This document shows, one piece after another, positions 1-11,085 of a stretch of 64,000 bases of DNA; the first letter of the stretch is position 1; each line of letters begins with the position of its first letter. The notes below the pieces were generated by a model. It worked only from the letters and a program-made list of their open reading frames with translations, was not told the origin of the DNA and did no database searches. The stretch is taken from positions 8,368,001-8,432,000 of the forward strand of contig JAITYX010000008.1 in assembly GCA_021018815.1 (NCBI GenBank), given 5' to 3'. The position numbers were made by a program, and so were the translations under genes. Origin of the DNA: Talinum fruticosum (Eukaryota; Streptophyta; Magnoliopsida; Caryophyllales; Talinaceae).

Positions 1-403
1 TGTCATGTCATTTGATGCTCCATTGAGGTAGTATCAACATCACTCAGCATCCCATGTTTCACCAACTCAAAGAAAAATACCTAAACTAAATGATTGGTTC
101 AGCTAAACGGATCCTCACTCCATTAAGGATGGAATTTGATAGATCAGATCAGAGAGCATTCATATATGTACCCCGGACACCAGGAAGTAAGCAGACTGCT
201 AAACATGCCTCATAGTAAGTAGGAACACCAACAAATAACCCATTATAAAATAACTCACCTAACTTTAGAAGAAAAAACAAACAAACAAAACAAAACCTTG
301 AGATGAAGAAACTATACCATCTAACAGGGCATTATACAATCAAGATAAGATCCAAGTTAACAAATCATACCTGTCCTGACAGAAGAAGTGTCACATTTAA
401 TAA

Positions 404-831
404 GAGATATTAACATTTACCTCCCTCGAGGTATTTGGAAATCATTTTTACACCCTCCAGGTATTGATATATATTTTTACCCACCCCGACTGGAGTAGTT
501 AATATTTGAGTTATACATTGACCATTGTTCTTAATAATAGAAAACATCCAAATACGGTGAGTGTGCTGATGTGGCATAAGAAAATGAGGTAAAGTACCAA
601 AATTGCCCTCTTTGCACTAAAGCGCCAATAACTAATGGGGGTAGCATAGTCATTTTATTTTAAAAATTAGGGACAAACTTGTCCTTTTACATTTCCGATT
701 AGCCTCCTACCGTTTTTTTATCTTAAATATTTTTTATCTCTAAACCTAGGGTGGGTAAAAATATATACCAATACCTGGAGGGTGTAAAAATGATTTCCAA
801 ATACCTCGAGGGAGGTAAATGCTAATATCTC
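404..831. mobile_element. Mutator-like (MULE) MITE
   Basis: A 428-bp non-coding element has terminal inverted repeats of about 83 bp that begin GAGATATTA and differ at about two positions. It is flanked by a perfect 10-bp direct repeat (catttaataa at 394-403 and 832-841), read as the target-site duplication. Long repeats with a 9-11 bp duplication are typical of Mutator-like elements. It lies just 3' of the third recognised exon of the KAKU4-like gene, so probably in an intron. There is no transposase, so it is non-autonomous. Confidence 0.88.
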
Positions 832-866
832 CATTTAATAAGGTAAAAAAATCAAGTATCTAATAC

Positions 867-3809
867 CTTGAGAAAGTCTCCTGCATCACCAACTGTTCGA
901 TAGCACGCTTGTTATCACTCTTGCTGGATGTTGAGAACACCTTCATGTTCAAAGCAGGAAAATCAGCCTTCGTCGTCAATAAAGAAATATGACGGCTAAT
1001 AGTCAATCAAGCATGATAGAGGCAAAGCAGAACAACTCTACGCATGCTGTCAAATATAGATTTCAATTGCTACATGCACAACTTGAAAATTGAAAGATAA
1101 TATTTCATAATTATCATGTTTACAAACGCCTTTTTTTAAAAAAAATTTTGAAAAGAGAAATGTCACATATCAGTGGATAGTCAAGCATGACATGGGCAAA
1201 TCAAGACAATTGAATGCACACTGTCGAATTCACGCTTGGATGACTTTGCACATAACTGTAGTTCATAAACATCTAACATTGTTGCATGTCGCTTCAAATA
1301 CACAAAGCCAAATAAGCAACTAAATAAACCATGACACTTGGGCTGTCATGATGTTGGTTTGAAGCTGCAGTTTGAGTGTATTGAGCTTAATAAGTATACC
1401 TTATCCAATTGACCATCTCCTTGAACTGATAAGCTATTCTCAACCTCTTCATCATCATCGTCATTTTCTAAAAAATCAAACACAAGTAAAACAAGAAAAT
1501 CAGTACCTGTCAGATCTTATAAATTCCAAGGCACTGAATTTGCATGTTGGAAGGAAATACAATCAATCACCCAACTCTAGTGTCAACATAAGTGCATAAA
1601 GATAATGCTGGTAATACCTTATTCAGCACATCATAAATGACAAACCATCAATTCCATTAAGCATGTTAATCAACTTATGACTGCTTATTCACAGTAAATG
1701 AATTTTGCCATTGCAAATCCAATAATGCAAAGGAAAGAACACCCAAAAGAACAGGATTAAGAGGGAAGAAATATATATAAAAAAAAATAGTTAGACCAAT
1801 CAAACTAGCCAGAAAAAGAAAAAATTAATGCGTTGGAGAAAGAGCAGTAACAAAATAAAGATGAGAACTAGATTTGCTATGTCGACCACAGACCACTACA
1901 AGTAACAATGCACAGTTGCTCTTGATTAACAACAAAAGGCAATAAGCAGCAAAGGATAAGTTCATACGTCAAATTTCTATTTTTTCAATCATAAACAGCA
2001 AAGATATCAACAGATAATAGCAAACCATGTTTTGGGAAGATTCCATATGTATGCTTAGTATCATACCGTTGCGAGCAGATAGGTTCAAGCTTCTAAAGTA
2101 TTTATCTTCATGGAATACTATCCATATTCAGCTCAACTTCCCTTAACTTTCACATTTTTATGCTAAAAGTCCTTCATAGGGCACAGAAACTTCCATTTCA
2201 TGATTCCACAGTACAATTATCCCCACCGTCCGTCAAAGAAACATGGCAGCACCTCGTCGCCATGCTCAATAGATGGTCCACATGCTACTTTGTTTTATAG
2301 CTTTGAATATAAACTAGGTTATTGTCCTCGTCCACAACAGATCAGCAATTAATAATATTCTTTTGCCTTAGTTTTCTTACCTTTTGAAACAGGGGCTTGT
2401 CAAGTTCCATCCTGGTCTACATATCTTTTCATCATAACGAACATAGTAAATCTAAGTGTCATAAAAACAAATCCTGATTATTAAACACACAACTTCTTAT
2501 GTTGTCAAAGATATTGACTTCCCATCATCTATTGTTGTATTTCCCTAAAATACTTCACCATCAAGAATCTAAGTTTTCTACAACCAATATCTCAGTTGGA
2601 GTTGGAACTCTTTACCCCAGGAAACCACAAATCTCTTTTTTTGAAACCAAGGTCAAAGTGAGATAGTCTGCATTTTTAGCCAAATGATTATTTTCAACAG
2701 TTATAATTCTGGTTTTCTAACCTCAGCAAAGTCATAATTTGATTGAGTTAGCAATCTCAGGAACATCTTACTAAAATAATCGGAATCCCTTTTTGGTAGG
2801 CATGGTATTGGTAGGTACCTAATCTAGGAGTCTCATTTTAACAAGATAACACTATGGTGGAGGATGGCATAGAGGAGGGGAAGATGGATGGAGAACACTC
2901 CACTAAGCACTCCAGAGGGATTCAAAAACGATATTGTGAAAGCTGGTGTTATTCCCAATTGGCCATAAATGTGACGACCACTGTCCTGGATCATCATTCT
3001 CAAACATTGGTTTAAAGCAGAGTTCCAAGTAGTATCATAATCAAATTCAACAGAAACCCTTCGAGATTATTCAATCCCAACCATAATTAAGTTGAGTTTC
3101 CTGTAAAACAGAAAAAATAAAAGCAATTTTGGAAAAACCAAGCAAGGGCCAAGTTTTCTCTTGAATGCGTGATAACTTTGTTCAGATAATTTATTTATCC
3201 TTGATACTCGTTCTAAATCTATCAGAATATCACTACTTCAAAATGTTGAAAGAAACTCGGTACATAGAATTCACATTCTGCAAAATATTCCAGATTTTGA
3301 ACCAATCATATCACTTCACGTTTTTCCACCTCAGGAAATATTTTGGAAAAATAAATATTTGCCTATCTTTCCCTCGACACCATCATATCCAAAGATAAAT
3401 GAAGATAATGAAAGCAACTGTATTAACCAAAATTAATCTCTCAAGCTCCATTTCCGCATAAATTTGTCCCTAAAATCACCAACATCAATCCCTAATCTTA
3501 AAACAACACAATCAACAACTCCAAATTTCCAAATGAGGAAACAAAAATATTACCAGAACTATCACCACGAGAAGACGAAGAGGAAGGAGAATTGCTTCCG
3601 AAGAACGAGAAAATCTTTCCAGCACCAGAGGCAATCATCTTGGCAGGATAAATCAAACCGGAAAGCCAATTAGGGTTTTCAGGATCTTCAGGCGAGGTCC
3701 TCACCGGCGGTTGTTCAGGCCGTGCGTAGGGAGTCCTTGACGCCGGAGTAGCTCGCCGGCTCCTCATTATCTTGCCGCCGGCCGTTCGCCGATCGGAGAT
3801 GGTTGCCAT
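867..3809 (-). CDS. KAKU4: KAKU4-like nuclear envelope/nuclear pore protein, 5' part only
   Basis: Three exons join in frame on the minus strand: 3809-3554, 1467-1400 and 967-867. Exon 1 starts at the ATG reading MATISDRRTAGGK; an upstream in-frame ATG at 3848 gives only a serine-rich leader. It contains RTPYARP and NPNWLSGLIYPAKMIASGAG, the basic N-terminal signature of plant KAKU4. Exon 2 is acidic (ENDDDDEEVEN). Exon 3 has SDNKRAIEQLVMQETFS, matching the conserved central box. Exon phases are 1, 0 and 2. KAKU4 is a plant nuclear-periphery protein that works with CRWN lamin-like proteins in shaping the nucleus; its N-terminus resembles NUP136/NUP1. Intron 1 is about 2.1 kb. The next exon was not found between 1 and 403, so the rest lies to the left. 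NUP1 is the main alternative, but the exon 3 box favours KAKU4. Confidence 0.75.
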
Positions 3810-4039
3810 GGGAGGAGAGAGAGATAGACTGTAAACTGTGCGAAGCAACGGTTTTTGGAGGAGAGAGAGAGAGAGAGGACGAAAATTGAAAAGTTTTGAT
3901 CCGTTGGGAGGAGAGGAGTGTGGTGTGTGGGGAGGAAAAAGAAAACAGAGCCTCTTTGGGGGCTTGGTGGGGCCTAAAAGCCCAATTTAATTGTTTTGGG
4001 TTAGAGAGGGGAGTAATGGAGAAAACGTTGTTAGCCACT

Positions 4040-5434
4040 TAGGCTCAACTTTCTTTAAACCCAAAAAATAAAAAATAATAAAATTTTATTTCTTCTTTTT
4101 TTTTTTTTTGTTCCAACCAAAAAAAAAATTGGGTATAAAAAATGATATTAAATCTTTTACATAAGAAAAAATGAAATATCATGACTCCAAAAAAAAGAAA
4201 ATGTGAAATACTAAGTTAATTATAATAAAGATATAAATGTTAAAATTATACTCGCTTTGATTGGAAAAAATATTAAAAAATATGGTCACTTTGTAATGAA
4301 ATTTGATATAAGGTGTGTTTAAATTTTTTTACCTTTTTTACAAATAAGTCTTATAAGGTTAGGTGACACTAATAGAACGAGACATCAACATTACAAAGTT
4401 TATAAACCATACTTAGGTTAGGGACGACGCCTAACGTTCGTGAATTACAGGCAACATCAAATGTTCACAACAAATGTGCGTCTACGTGCTATTGAATGTC
4501 TTGTCACAAGGATCCGAGGGGCGATCACCTAAATTTAAGGGCATGCCATGACTTAGTCGGGGACCTCTAGGGCTAATCATAGGACTTAGAGACAAGTTGT
4601 GGCCTTGCCTCATGACCCCCTGGAGATTGCTCCTTGATACTTAGAGACATGTCGTGAACTTGCCCAGATCCTCGAGGTGCACCCTCGAGAATTGAGGCCA
4701 CCCATGCCCTTGGCTAGGGACTCCCCAATGTTCCTTATGAATTTTTTTCGACAGTATTCAAATTTTTTAAAAATTATTTCATTTAACATGGTGATACTCT
4801 AAAACTTGGGAGAAATTTTGGTAATATTTATTTATTTATTGCTCTGTTACTATCAAAATTATTAGTATCTCACACATTATATATCTTGGTCTAATTGACT
4901 TATAAAAGAGCGGTGCAATATAATAAAAATACAATAGGGGAAGGGCAAATCACACAACATCCACGATTTAGTTTTGACAACTAAAGGTCAGTTCGAATGT
5001 ACGGATAAAATTAATAGAAATAACATATATAGTAGAAACGAATTGAAAATAGTATAAACGAACATAAAAGGCAAAAATGAACATAAACCAATAGAAATGA
5101 CCAAAACGAACATAAACGATTAATAGAAAATAGCATAAACGAACAGGGTAACAAAAAAACAAACAACAACAATAATTATAATAATAATAATAAGAAGAAG
5201 AAGAAGAACAACAATAATAATAATAATAATAATGACAATAATAATAACACTAACAACAACAACAACAACGAGTAGTAGTAGTAGTAGTACTAGTAGTAAT
5301 AGTAGTAGTAATAATAATAACAACAACAACAACGACTACGACGACAATCATAATATCGACAATATTAATAATAATAACAATAATTACAACAATTATAATA
5401 ATAATTATAATAACAATAATAATGAGATATAATC

Positions 5435-5465
<31 letters not shown>

Positions 5466-6500
5466 GTTGAGTTGAAACAATGTATGAGTGACACGTAAGA
5501 TGCTATGTAGGATGTCAAATAGGTAGATTCAATGCGATTTTAATTCAATTTAATGTTGGGACTATTCACATTAACATTAAATATAATAGACATTAAGAAT
5601 AAAAGTATATTAATTAAAATAGAAAAAATAAAGAGACATATCTATTTACTGTTTATAATAAATTATATAATCTAATATATCAATTTATTATTGTTATTTT
5701 TAACTCATAACTATTTTTTATTATTATAAGTTAATTAGAAATAATAAAATTAAAAAATAATTTTTATTATTAAAAATATAGTTAATGCTCTTACATAGTA
5801 AGGATATAACACTAATAATAATAATAATAATAATGATGATCACAAACAAAAACAAATAAAAATAAATAAAAATAAACATAAAATATAAATTAATATTGAT
5901 ACCTGTGTATATAAGTTCGAAGAGGTAACTCTCAAACATCAAAGTGGTTCACATCACACCACATGCCAAATATTTTTTAAAAAAAATTTTAAGGGGACAA
6001 ATGTAATTATCTTTGAAAATTTCACTGCAGTTTTCGAAACTAAATACCAGGGTAATTCCATCTCCTTTAACTTTTTTCCTATTATCATATAAAATTATAA
6101 TTAATTTTTTTCTTTTATCCAATTATTTATGAACATGTGGCATGTAAGTATAACATACCATATTCCAAACGACACACTCTAATAATCAGGCCTCTTGTTT
6201 GAATGTTTGTAATTAGCAGCTAATAACTGCGGTTAGTAGTTACCAACAATTATCGGTGTTATCAATAATTATAACTAATATTTAAAAGTAATTATAACTA
6301 GCGGGTATGAGTGTTTACTAACGGTTTCATTTAACAATTAGTGATTACCGACATTTAATGATTATAAATAATATCACAAAGCGTTGAAATGAACAAGTTA
6401 TAGTGTATGTTTGAAATGATTGTTAAAACCAGCTATTATACTTGTTATACCTAAAAATTAATTGAAATGATTAGCCATATGAGCTTAAACTAAAATGGTT
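4040..6500. other. AT-rich intergenic spacer
   Basis: No supported gene is seen. Apart from the triplet tract at 5161-5433, the stretch holds poly-A/T runs, short purine tracts and scattered AACATAAAC-like motifs around 5060-5140. ORFs here translate as homopolymers or have no family resemblance. A somewhat GC-richer part at 4380-4740 has no recognisable coding content. Confidence 0.6.
5161..5461. repeat. Degenerate triplet microsatellite followed by (AT)n
   Basis: About 270 bp are made almost entirely of imperfect trinucleotide blocks (ata, aga, aca, gta and similar) that shift from one unit to the next, followed by about 14 AT dinucleotides. The minus frame reads as poly-Leu/Val/Ile and the plus frame as poly-Ser/Thr/Asn, as triplet repeats do. 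This is a microsatellite, not a gene. Confidence 0.9.
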
Positions 6501-6518
6501 AGATTTTTACCCTTTGCG

Positions 6519-7300
6519 ACTAAATTAGTTGTTTGAGTAGCCAATAACTATTTGTGTAGCCTAATTGTTTAGATACTCGATAGTTGTTGAATTTTAGTTG
6601 TTCAACTGAGCGTTTGAATAAATGTTTGGTAAATTTGGGTTTTATTCATCAACGACTTTTGAAGTAACTTTTAGTGTTTTGACTAAGTTAAAACACTAAC
6701 TAACCAAATATTAATGTTCGATAAGTTAGTGTTTCAATTAGCGTTTGCAGTAACTTATAACGTTTCAAGTAGTGTTTTTGAAAAGTTAAAAATATTAGTT
6801 TTTTACATTTAAAGGTAGTGTTTCATATTTTTCCGACAAAACATCCATTCATTAATTTATATTTGGTAAATTATTTATATCCTTTTATGTCAATTTGCAA
6901 TAATCAACTAACTCAACTACTAAATTTACCGAACACATTTATTCAACCGCTCGGTTGAACAGTTATTCGCTTACAACTAAAATCTAACGACTATTAGTTA
7001 CACAAGAAGTTATCCGCTACTCAAACAAGTAAGTTTGACGAACATGACATTAACGGTGGAGTTAGCTAATTATTATAATTGACATAAAAGATGTAAATAA
7101 TTTGTCAAACATAAATTAATAAAATAATATATTTGTCAAAAAATATGAAACAATACTTTTAAATGTGAAAAACTATTTTTTAATTTTTTAGAAACACTAT
7201 TTGAAACGTTATAAGTGAACGCAAGCATTAATTGAAAGTTAATGCAAAAGTTAGTTAAAATATTATATTATTAAATATTAATATTTAGTTGGTTAGAGTT
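6519..7300. repeat. Nested imperfect inverted repeats
   Basis: Segment 6720-6920 pairs as a reverse complement with about 7040-7250; both arms share cttataacgtttcaa and acatttaaa blocks. The loop between them (about 6930-7033) is itself the reverse complement of the segment just outside the left arm (about 6519-6640; gttgttcaactgagcg versus ttcaaccgctcggttgaac). The order is therefore A-B-A'-B'. The arms are diverged. No coding sequence or clear target duplication was found. It may be a remnant of two foldback elements, one inside the other. Confidence 0.65.
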
Positions 7301-7516
7301 TTTGGTTGATTAAAATACTAAAAATTATTTTAAATACTATTGTCAAATAGGTATTTGTATTTGTAAGAATTTATAAAATTATAAGATAAGGTTAAAGAGA
7401 AGAAGGATACTATTATAACTTATTTCAAACCTGCCCTTGAGTTGTTGCCGAGTCAAGTCTGGAGGGATATTTTGGGACGGCTACTGAAGCCACGCTTGCG
7501 CAAACGTAAGCGTCTG

Positions 7517-7547
<31 letters not shown>

Positions 7548-7632
7548 TCTGTCTCTCTCTCTCTTGTTTCTTAACCCCGACTCACCGCCTCCGAGCCGTT
7601 GGTGCTCTCTCTCGCTCTCTCTCGCTCTCTTA
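7517..7632 (+). promoter_or_regulatory. (CT)n-rich leader of the REIL gene
   Basis: Runs of CT, broken by gtctct, extend to about 115 bp upstream of the REIL start codon. Pyrimidine-rich tracts are common near plant transcription starts and in 5' leaders. Here they probably mark the core promoter or leader; no TATA box is obvious. Confidence 0.45.
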
Positions 7633-7746
7633 AATACATAACAGCCTTCAGTAAAACCCTCAATTTCTCTTTAGAAGCCGCTCATTGCTCACGAGATTCA
7701 TCCATTAATCGAAGAACTAAACGGGATAATTGGTTTCGAGCAAAAG

Positions 7747-10627
7747 ATGCCAGGGCTCACTTGCAACGCTTGTAACAAGGAATTCAGCGATGAATCCGAG
7801 CAAAAGTTTCACTACAAATCTGAATGGCACCGCTACAATCTCAAACGCAAGGTTCTCCCTCTTTGCCTCTCTCATGGGTTTTGGTTGGTTTATTCGAGCT
7901 CTGATTTTGATGGGTTTTGGTATGTTACTAATTTCTGTTTCTGGGTGTCTTATTAGGGGTTTTTATCGTGTATGCTTGAGTTTTTCTGATTAATTATTGC
8001 ATTTGGCTGTGTTATTCAATTGGGTTTCGGCCATGAAATAACAATTAATTATCCGTCTTTATTTGTTTTTGGATTTGGATTTTGAATGGTTTTCTAGGGC
8101 TAATTTTCTGATGCGTAAGAAAAATTGAAATGAAGATAAGTATGAGAAATTACTTCTGAATTATCAACTCTTAGCTAATTGCTTTCTGGGTTTGGATTTT
8201 AGAGGTGAATATTTATTTTCATACTAACAAATAATAAGGAAAAGTTAAGCTTTGAGTCTCTCTCTTATATTAAGAGGTGAATACGTTTCTAGGATTTTAG
8301 ATTTTGGTCAATAGGTGTGTTTATACTAACAAATAAAAAGGAAAAGTTCAGCTTTGAGCCTCTCTCTTATATCAAGAGGTGAATAGTTGTATGGGATTTA
8401 GGTTTTATTGTCTTTTGATGGAGAGGTTTCCTTGCAATGGTCTTGTTGGAGCTGAATGTAGGAGAGTGCTCACTATTCCCAAGTTTTTCATCTGATCGTG
8501 CTGAATGATCACCTTCCTGGAGTCTTGGCGGGCTCTCAGTTTATACTTTATCAAATAATTTTGCATTTTTGAGTTCCTTTTTCTTGATATTCTTCTGTAA
8601 TTGCACGTCTTGTCTCTTTTGGCTGTCAATACCTTTTGCATATCTAAATGCTGAATTAATCGATCGATGCAATATTTGCCATTGTTACTGAAACCACTGT
8701 TTGCTTATCTATTGTTAAATCAATCGGTGCTATATCTTTGATGTCTAACAATATGATTTGTTGATGTTTCTTTGTTTCAGATTGCTGGAGTCCCAGGGGT
8801 AACAGAAGCATTATTTTTAGCAAGGCAATCTGCACTTGCTGAAGAGAAAAACAAGTTAAATGAGACCCCGATGCTCTACAGTTGCGGGCTTTGTGGTAAG
8901 GGTTACAGAAGTTCAAAGGCTCATGCTCAGCATCTCAAGTCGAAGAGTCATATTTTGCGGGCTTCCCAGGAAGAGAATCATCAAAACGCGGAGAATACCA
9001 TAATTAAGCCACTAACTCGTCGTGTTCCTGTAAGACCTCCGCCTGGAAAAGATGTGGAGACGGAGGATAGTGAGGAAAGTGAGTGGGAGGAGGTAGATCC
9101 GGAGGAAGACATGATTGATGAGGCTGCAGATTCACTCACTTCGATGAAGATGAATGAACAGTCAGCCTCTGCTGATGATATGGATGAAGATGACGAAGAT
9201 GGCTTTGAGGAGTTGGATCCAACGTCTTGTTTTATGTGTGACTTGTCCAATGATACCATAGAAAGTTGTATGGTTCATATGCACAAAAAGCATGGTTTCT
9301 TCATTCCCGACATTGAGTATTTGAAAGATCCTAAGGGTCTTCTTACTTATCTGGGCCTTAAGGTAAAGAGCGGCTTCCTGCTACTAAGTTTCAAATGGCC
9401 ATACATGCTTCTTTCTTATTCGCTTGGCCGCTTATGATAGTACCTTGTTATTCTCATGATTCTTTGTTGCTCTCCTCAATTCTCTTCGTGTTGGATTCTT
9501 ACATTTTCTGTGATGCAATTGCTATGTCAGGTGAAAAGGGATTACTTGTGCTTGTCCTGCAATGAGAGATGCCACCCATTCAGCAGTTTGGAGGCAGTTA
9601 GGAAGCATATGGAGGCAAAAGGTCATTGCAAAGTTCGCTACGGTGATGGAGGTGATGATGAGGAGGTGGAATTAGAAGAATTTTACGACTATAGCAGCAG
9701 GTACTCATCTTATTATCTGGTTTCTTCGTGACGTGTGTCATCAAAATTAGAGTACTTGCTCATGAGGCAAACTTGTGGCTATGAATATTTCTAAGATCCT
9801 TTTTTTTTGGGGGGGGTTATCCCACGCATTCTGAAATTGAATTAAAGCAGGAGCCTTATTGCTTACCACAATTTCTTGTAAATAATCAATGGGGGAAACA
9901 CTTGAGAGGGGTTGGAAGAAGAGGCCAAGGGAAGCTTTTGGAAGTCAATATTCTCTTAGGTCCCTAAAATTGGGGTTATGGTGGTTTTCTATTTGGCATG
10001 TGATTTTTCCATCCTGCCAGTATGTATCAGAATCCATATCTTTCCGTCTGTTCCCTCTGGCACTCCATGATCAAGGGAATGCAATATACCTTTGTCTCTT
10101 TCATCAAATATTACCATGGGTTAAACTTTTGGTTGTTCTAATACTTGGTTGTTGTAGCTACATGGATGAAGATGGTAAACAGTTGGTTGCAGTTAATGAC
10201 GGGGCTAACTCTGTCGAACTTGGGAGCGGTGGGTCAGAGCTCATCATCCGAAGCAGGACCAAGAGTGGCGTGTCCACAAGAACTCTTGGATCTAGGGAAT
10301 TTCTGCGCTACTATAGGCAAAAGCCACGCCCAGCACCTGCAAATGATTATGCTATTTCCGTTGCACTAGCCTCAAGGTTTGCCCTTGAACTCTACCTAAT
10401 CAACTTCTCATTTTCGTCGAAACAGTCTTCTCTTGACTCATTCTCTTGCTTTTTTAAACAGTTATAAGAGCATGGGTCTATCCACCGTGCAATCGAAGGA
10501 GCGAACAATAAGGATGAAGGTGTTGAAGGAGATAAGCAGAGGCAGAGCTGGAGCGGAAGCCATGCGGACAAAGATCGGCATCAAGAATAATGTCATTTTG
10601 AATCTCCCTAAGAATGTTCCGCACTAG
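7747..10627 (+). CDS. REIL: REIL / REI1-like cytoplasmic 60S subunit biogenesis factor
   Basis: Five exons (7747-7851, 8781-9362, 9531-9700, 10158-10376, 10462-10627) join in frame into a protein of 413 residues, the usual size of the family (yeast Rei1, human ZNF622). It is a C2H2 zinc-finger protein. Finger 1 has C6, C9, H22, H28 (CNACNKEF); finger 2 has C70, C73, H86, H92 (CGLCGKGY); a third follows an acidic stretch (CFMCDLSND, then HMHKKHGF); a fourth starts exon 3 (CLSCNERCHPF). The C-terminus (LASSYKSMGL, then GIKNNVILNLPKNVPH) is characteristic. Rei1-type proteins act late in cytoplasmic 60S maturation and help recycle export factors; Arabidopsis REILs are needed for growth in the cold. 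The start is the ATG of MPGLTCNACNKEF. All junctions are GT-AG. Confidence 0.95.
8221..8390. repeat. Tandem duplication in REIL intron 1
   Basis: A segment starting atactaacaaataa and running through ctctctcttatat recurs about 102 bp later (8323) with a few substitutions. It lies wholly within intron 1 and has no coding effect. Confidence 0.8.
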
Positions 10628-10896
10628 TCCCTTTTGATAAGGGCCATTTTTCTAATGGTGTGTCCCTAGTATACTTTACCTTTTCTTCTTCTTCCTCTTC
10701 CTCTTTTGTTCTGGAATGTTATTGCCCTTTGTTAAGACCTGCATGACTTTGTGGGTACTTTTGGGTGATGTTAAAATCAAAATTGAGGAGATTTTGTTGG
10801 TTTGCTCGTATATTATGGTTGATATCGAAATGCTCGAGGAAATTATCATCTCATTTGTTGGCTATCTTGGAGAGTTGCTCTTGTTTGCCATTTTGT

Positions 10897-11085
10897 TTAA
10901 GAAGAATTGGGTAATTTCATCATACCATATAAATCGAAGTCCTGTGGGACACCTTTATGTGCTCTACACCATTGACAGGGGGACGATCTAGCCGCTAAAT
11001 GCGCTACTGTGTTACTGACTCTTGATGTCAATACAACCCAATGACAAAGAAGTGCTAAGGAGCGCTCGATGTCTTCAATGAGCAA
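10897..11085 (-). pseudogene. LINE remnant, 3' end of an RNase H-like domain
   Basis: The minus strand encodes a short stretch with IEDIERSLALLCHWVV and SRVSNTVAHLAAR. This matches the end of the RNase H domain that closes ORF2 of many plant L1-type LINEs, where (N)xVAHxLAR is the hallmark. Nothing upstream on the same strand continues the domain, and no poly-A tail or target duplication is visible. It reads as an old 5'-truncated insertion just downstream of REIL. Confidence 0.5.

Noticed and set aside
1..403. A fourth KAKU4 exon
   Set aside because: The reverse strand has splice-like AG and GT near 375-385, but no reading frame matches the expected continuation after QETFS.
3715..4038. 107-codon minus-strand ORF upstream of KAKU4
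   Set aside because: It overlaps the KAKU4 leader and start in another frame and resembles no protein.
5120..5432. ORFs of poly-Leu/Val and poly-Ser/Asn on opposite strands
   Set aside because: They are translations of triplet repeats in both directions, with no gene context.
8656..9259. Minus-strand ORFs across REIL exon 2
   Set aside because: Shadows of the acidic coding stretch of REIL.
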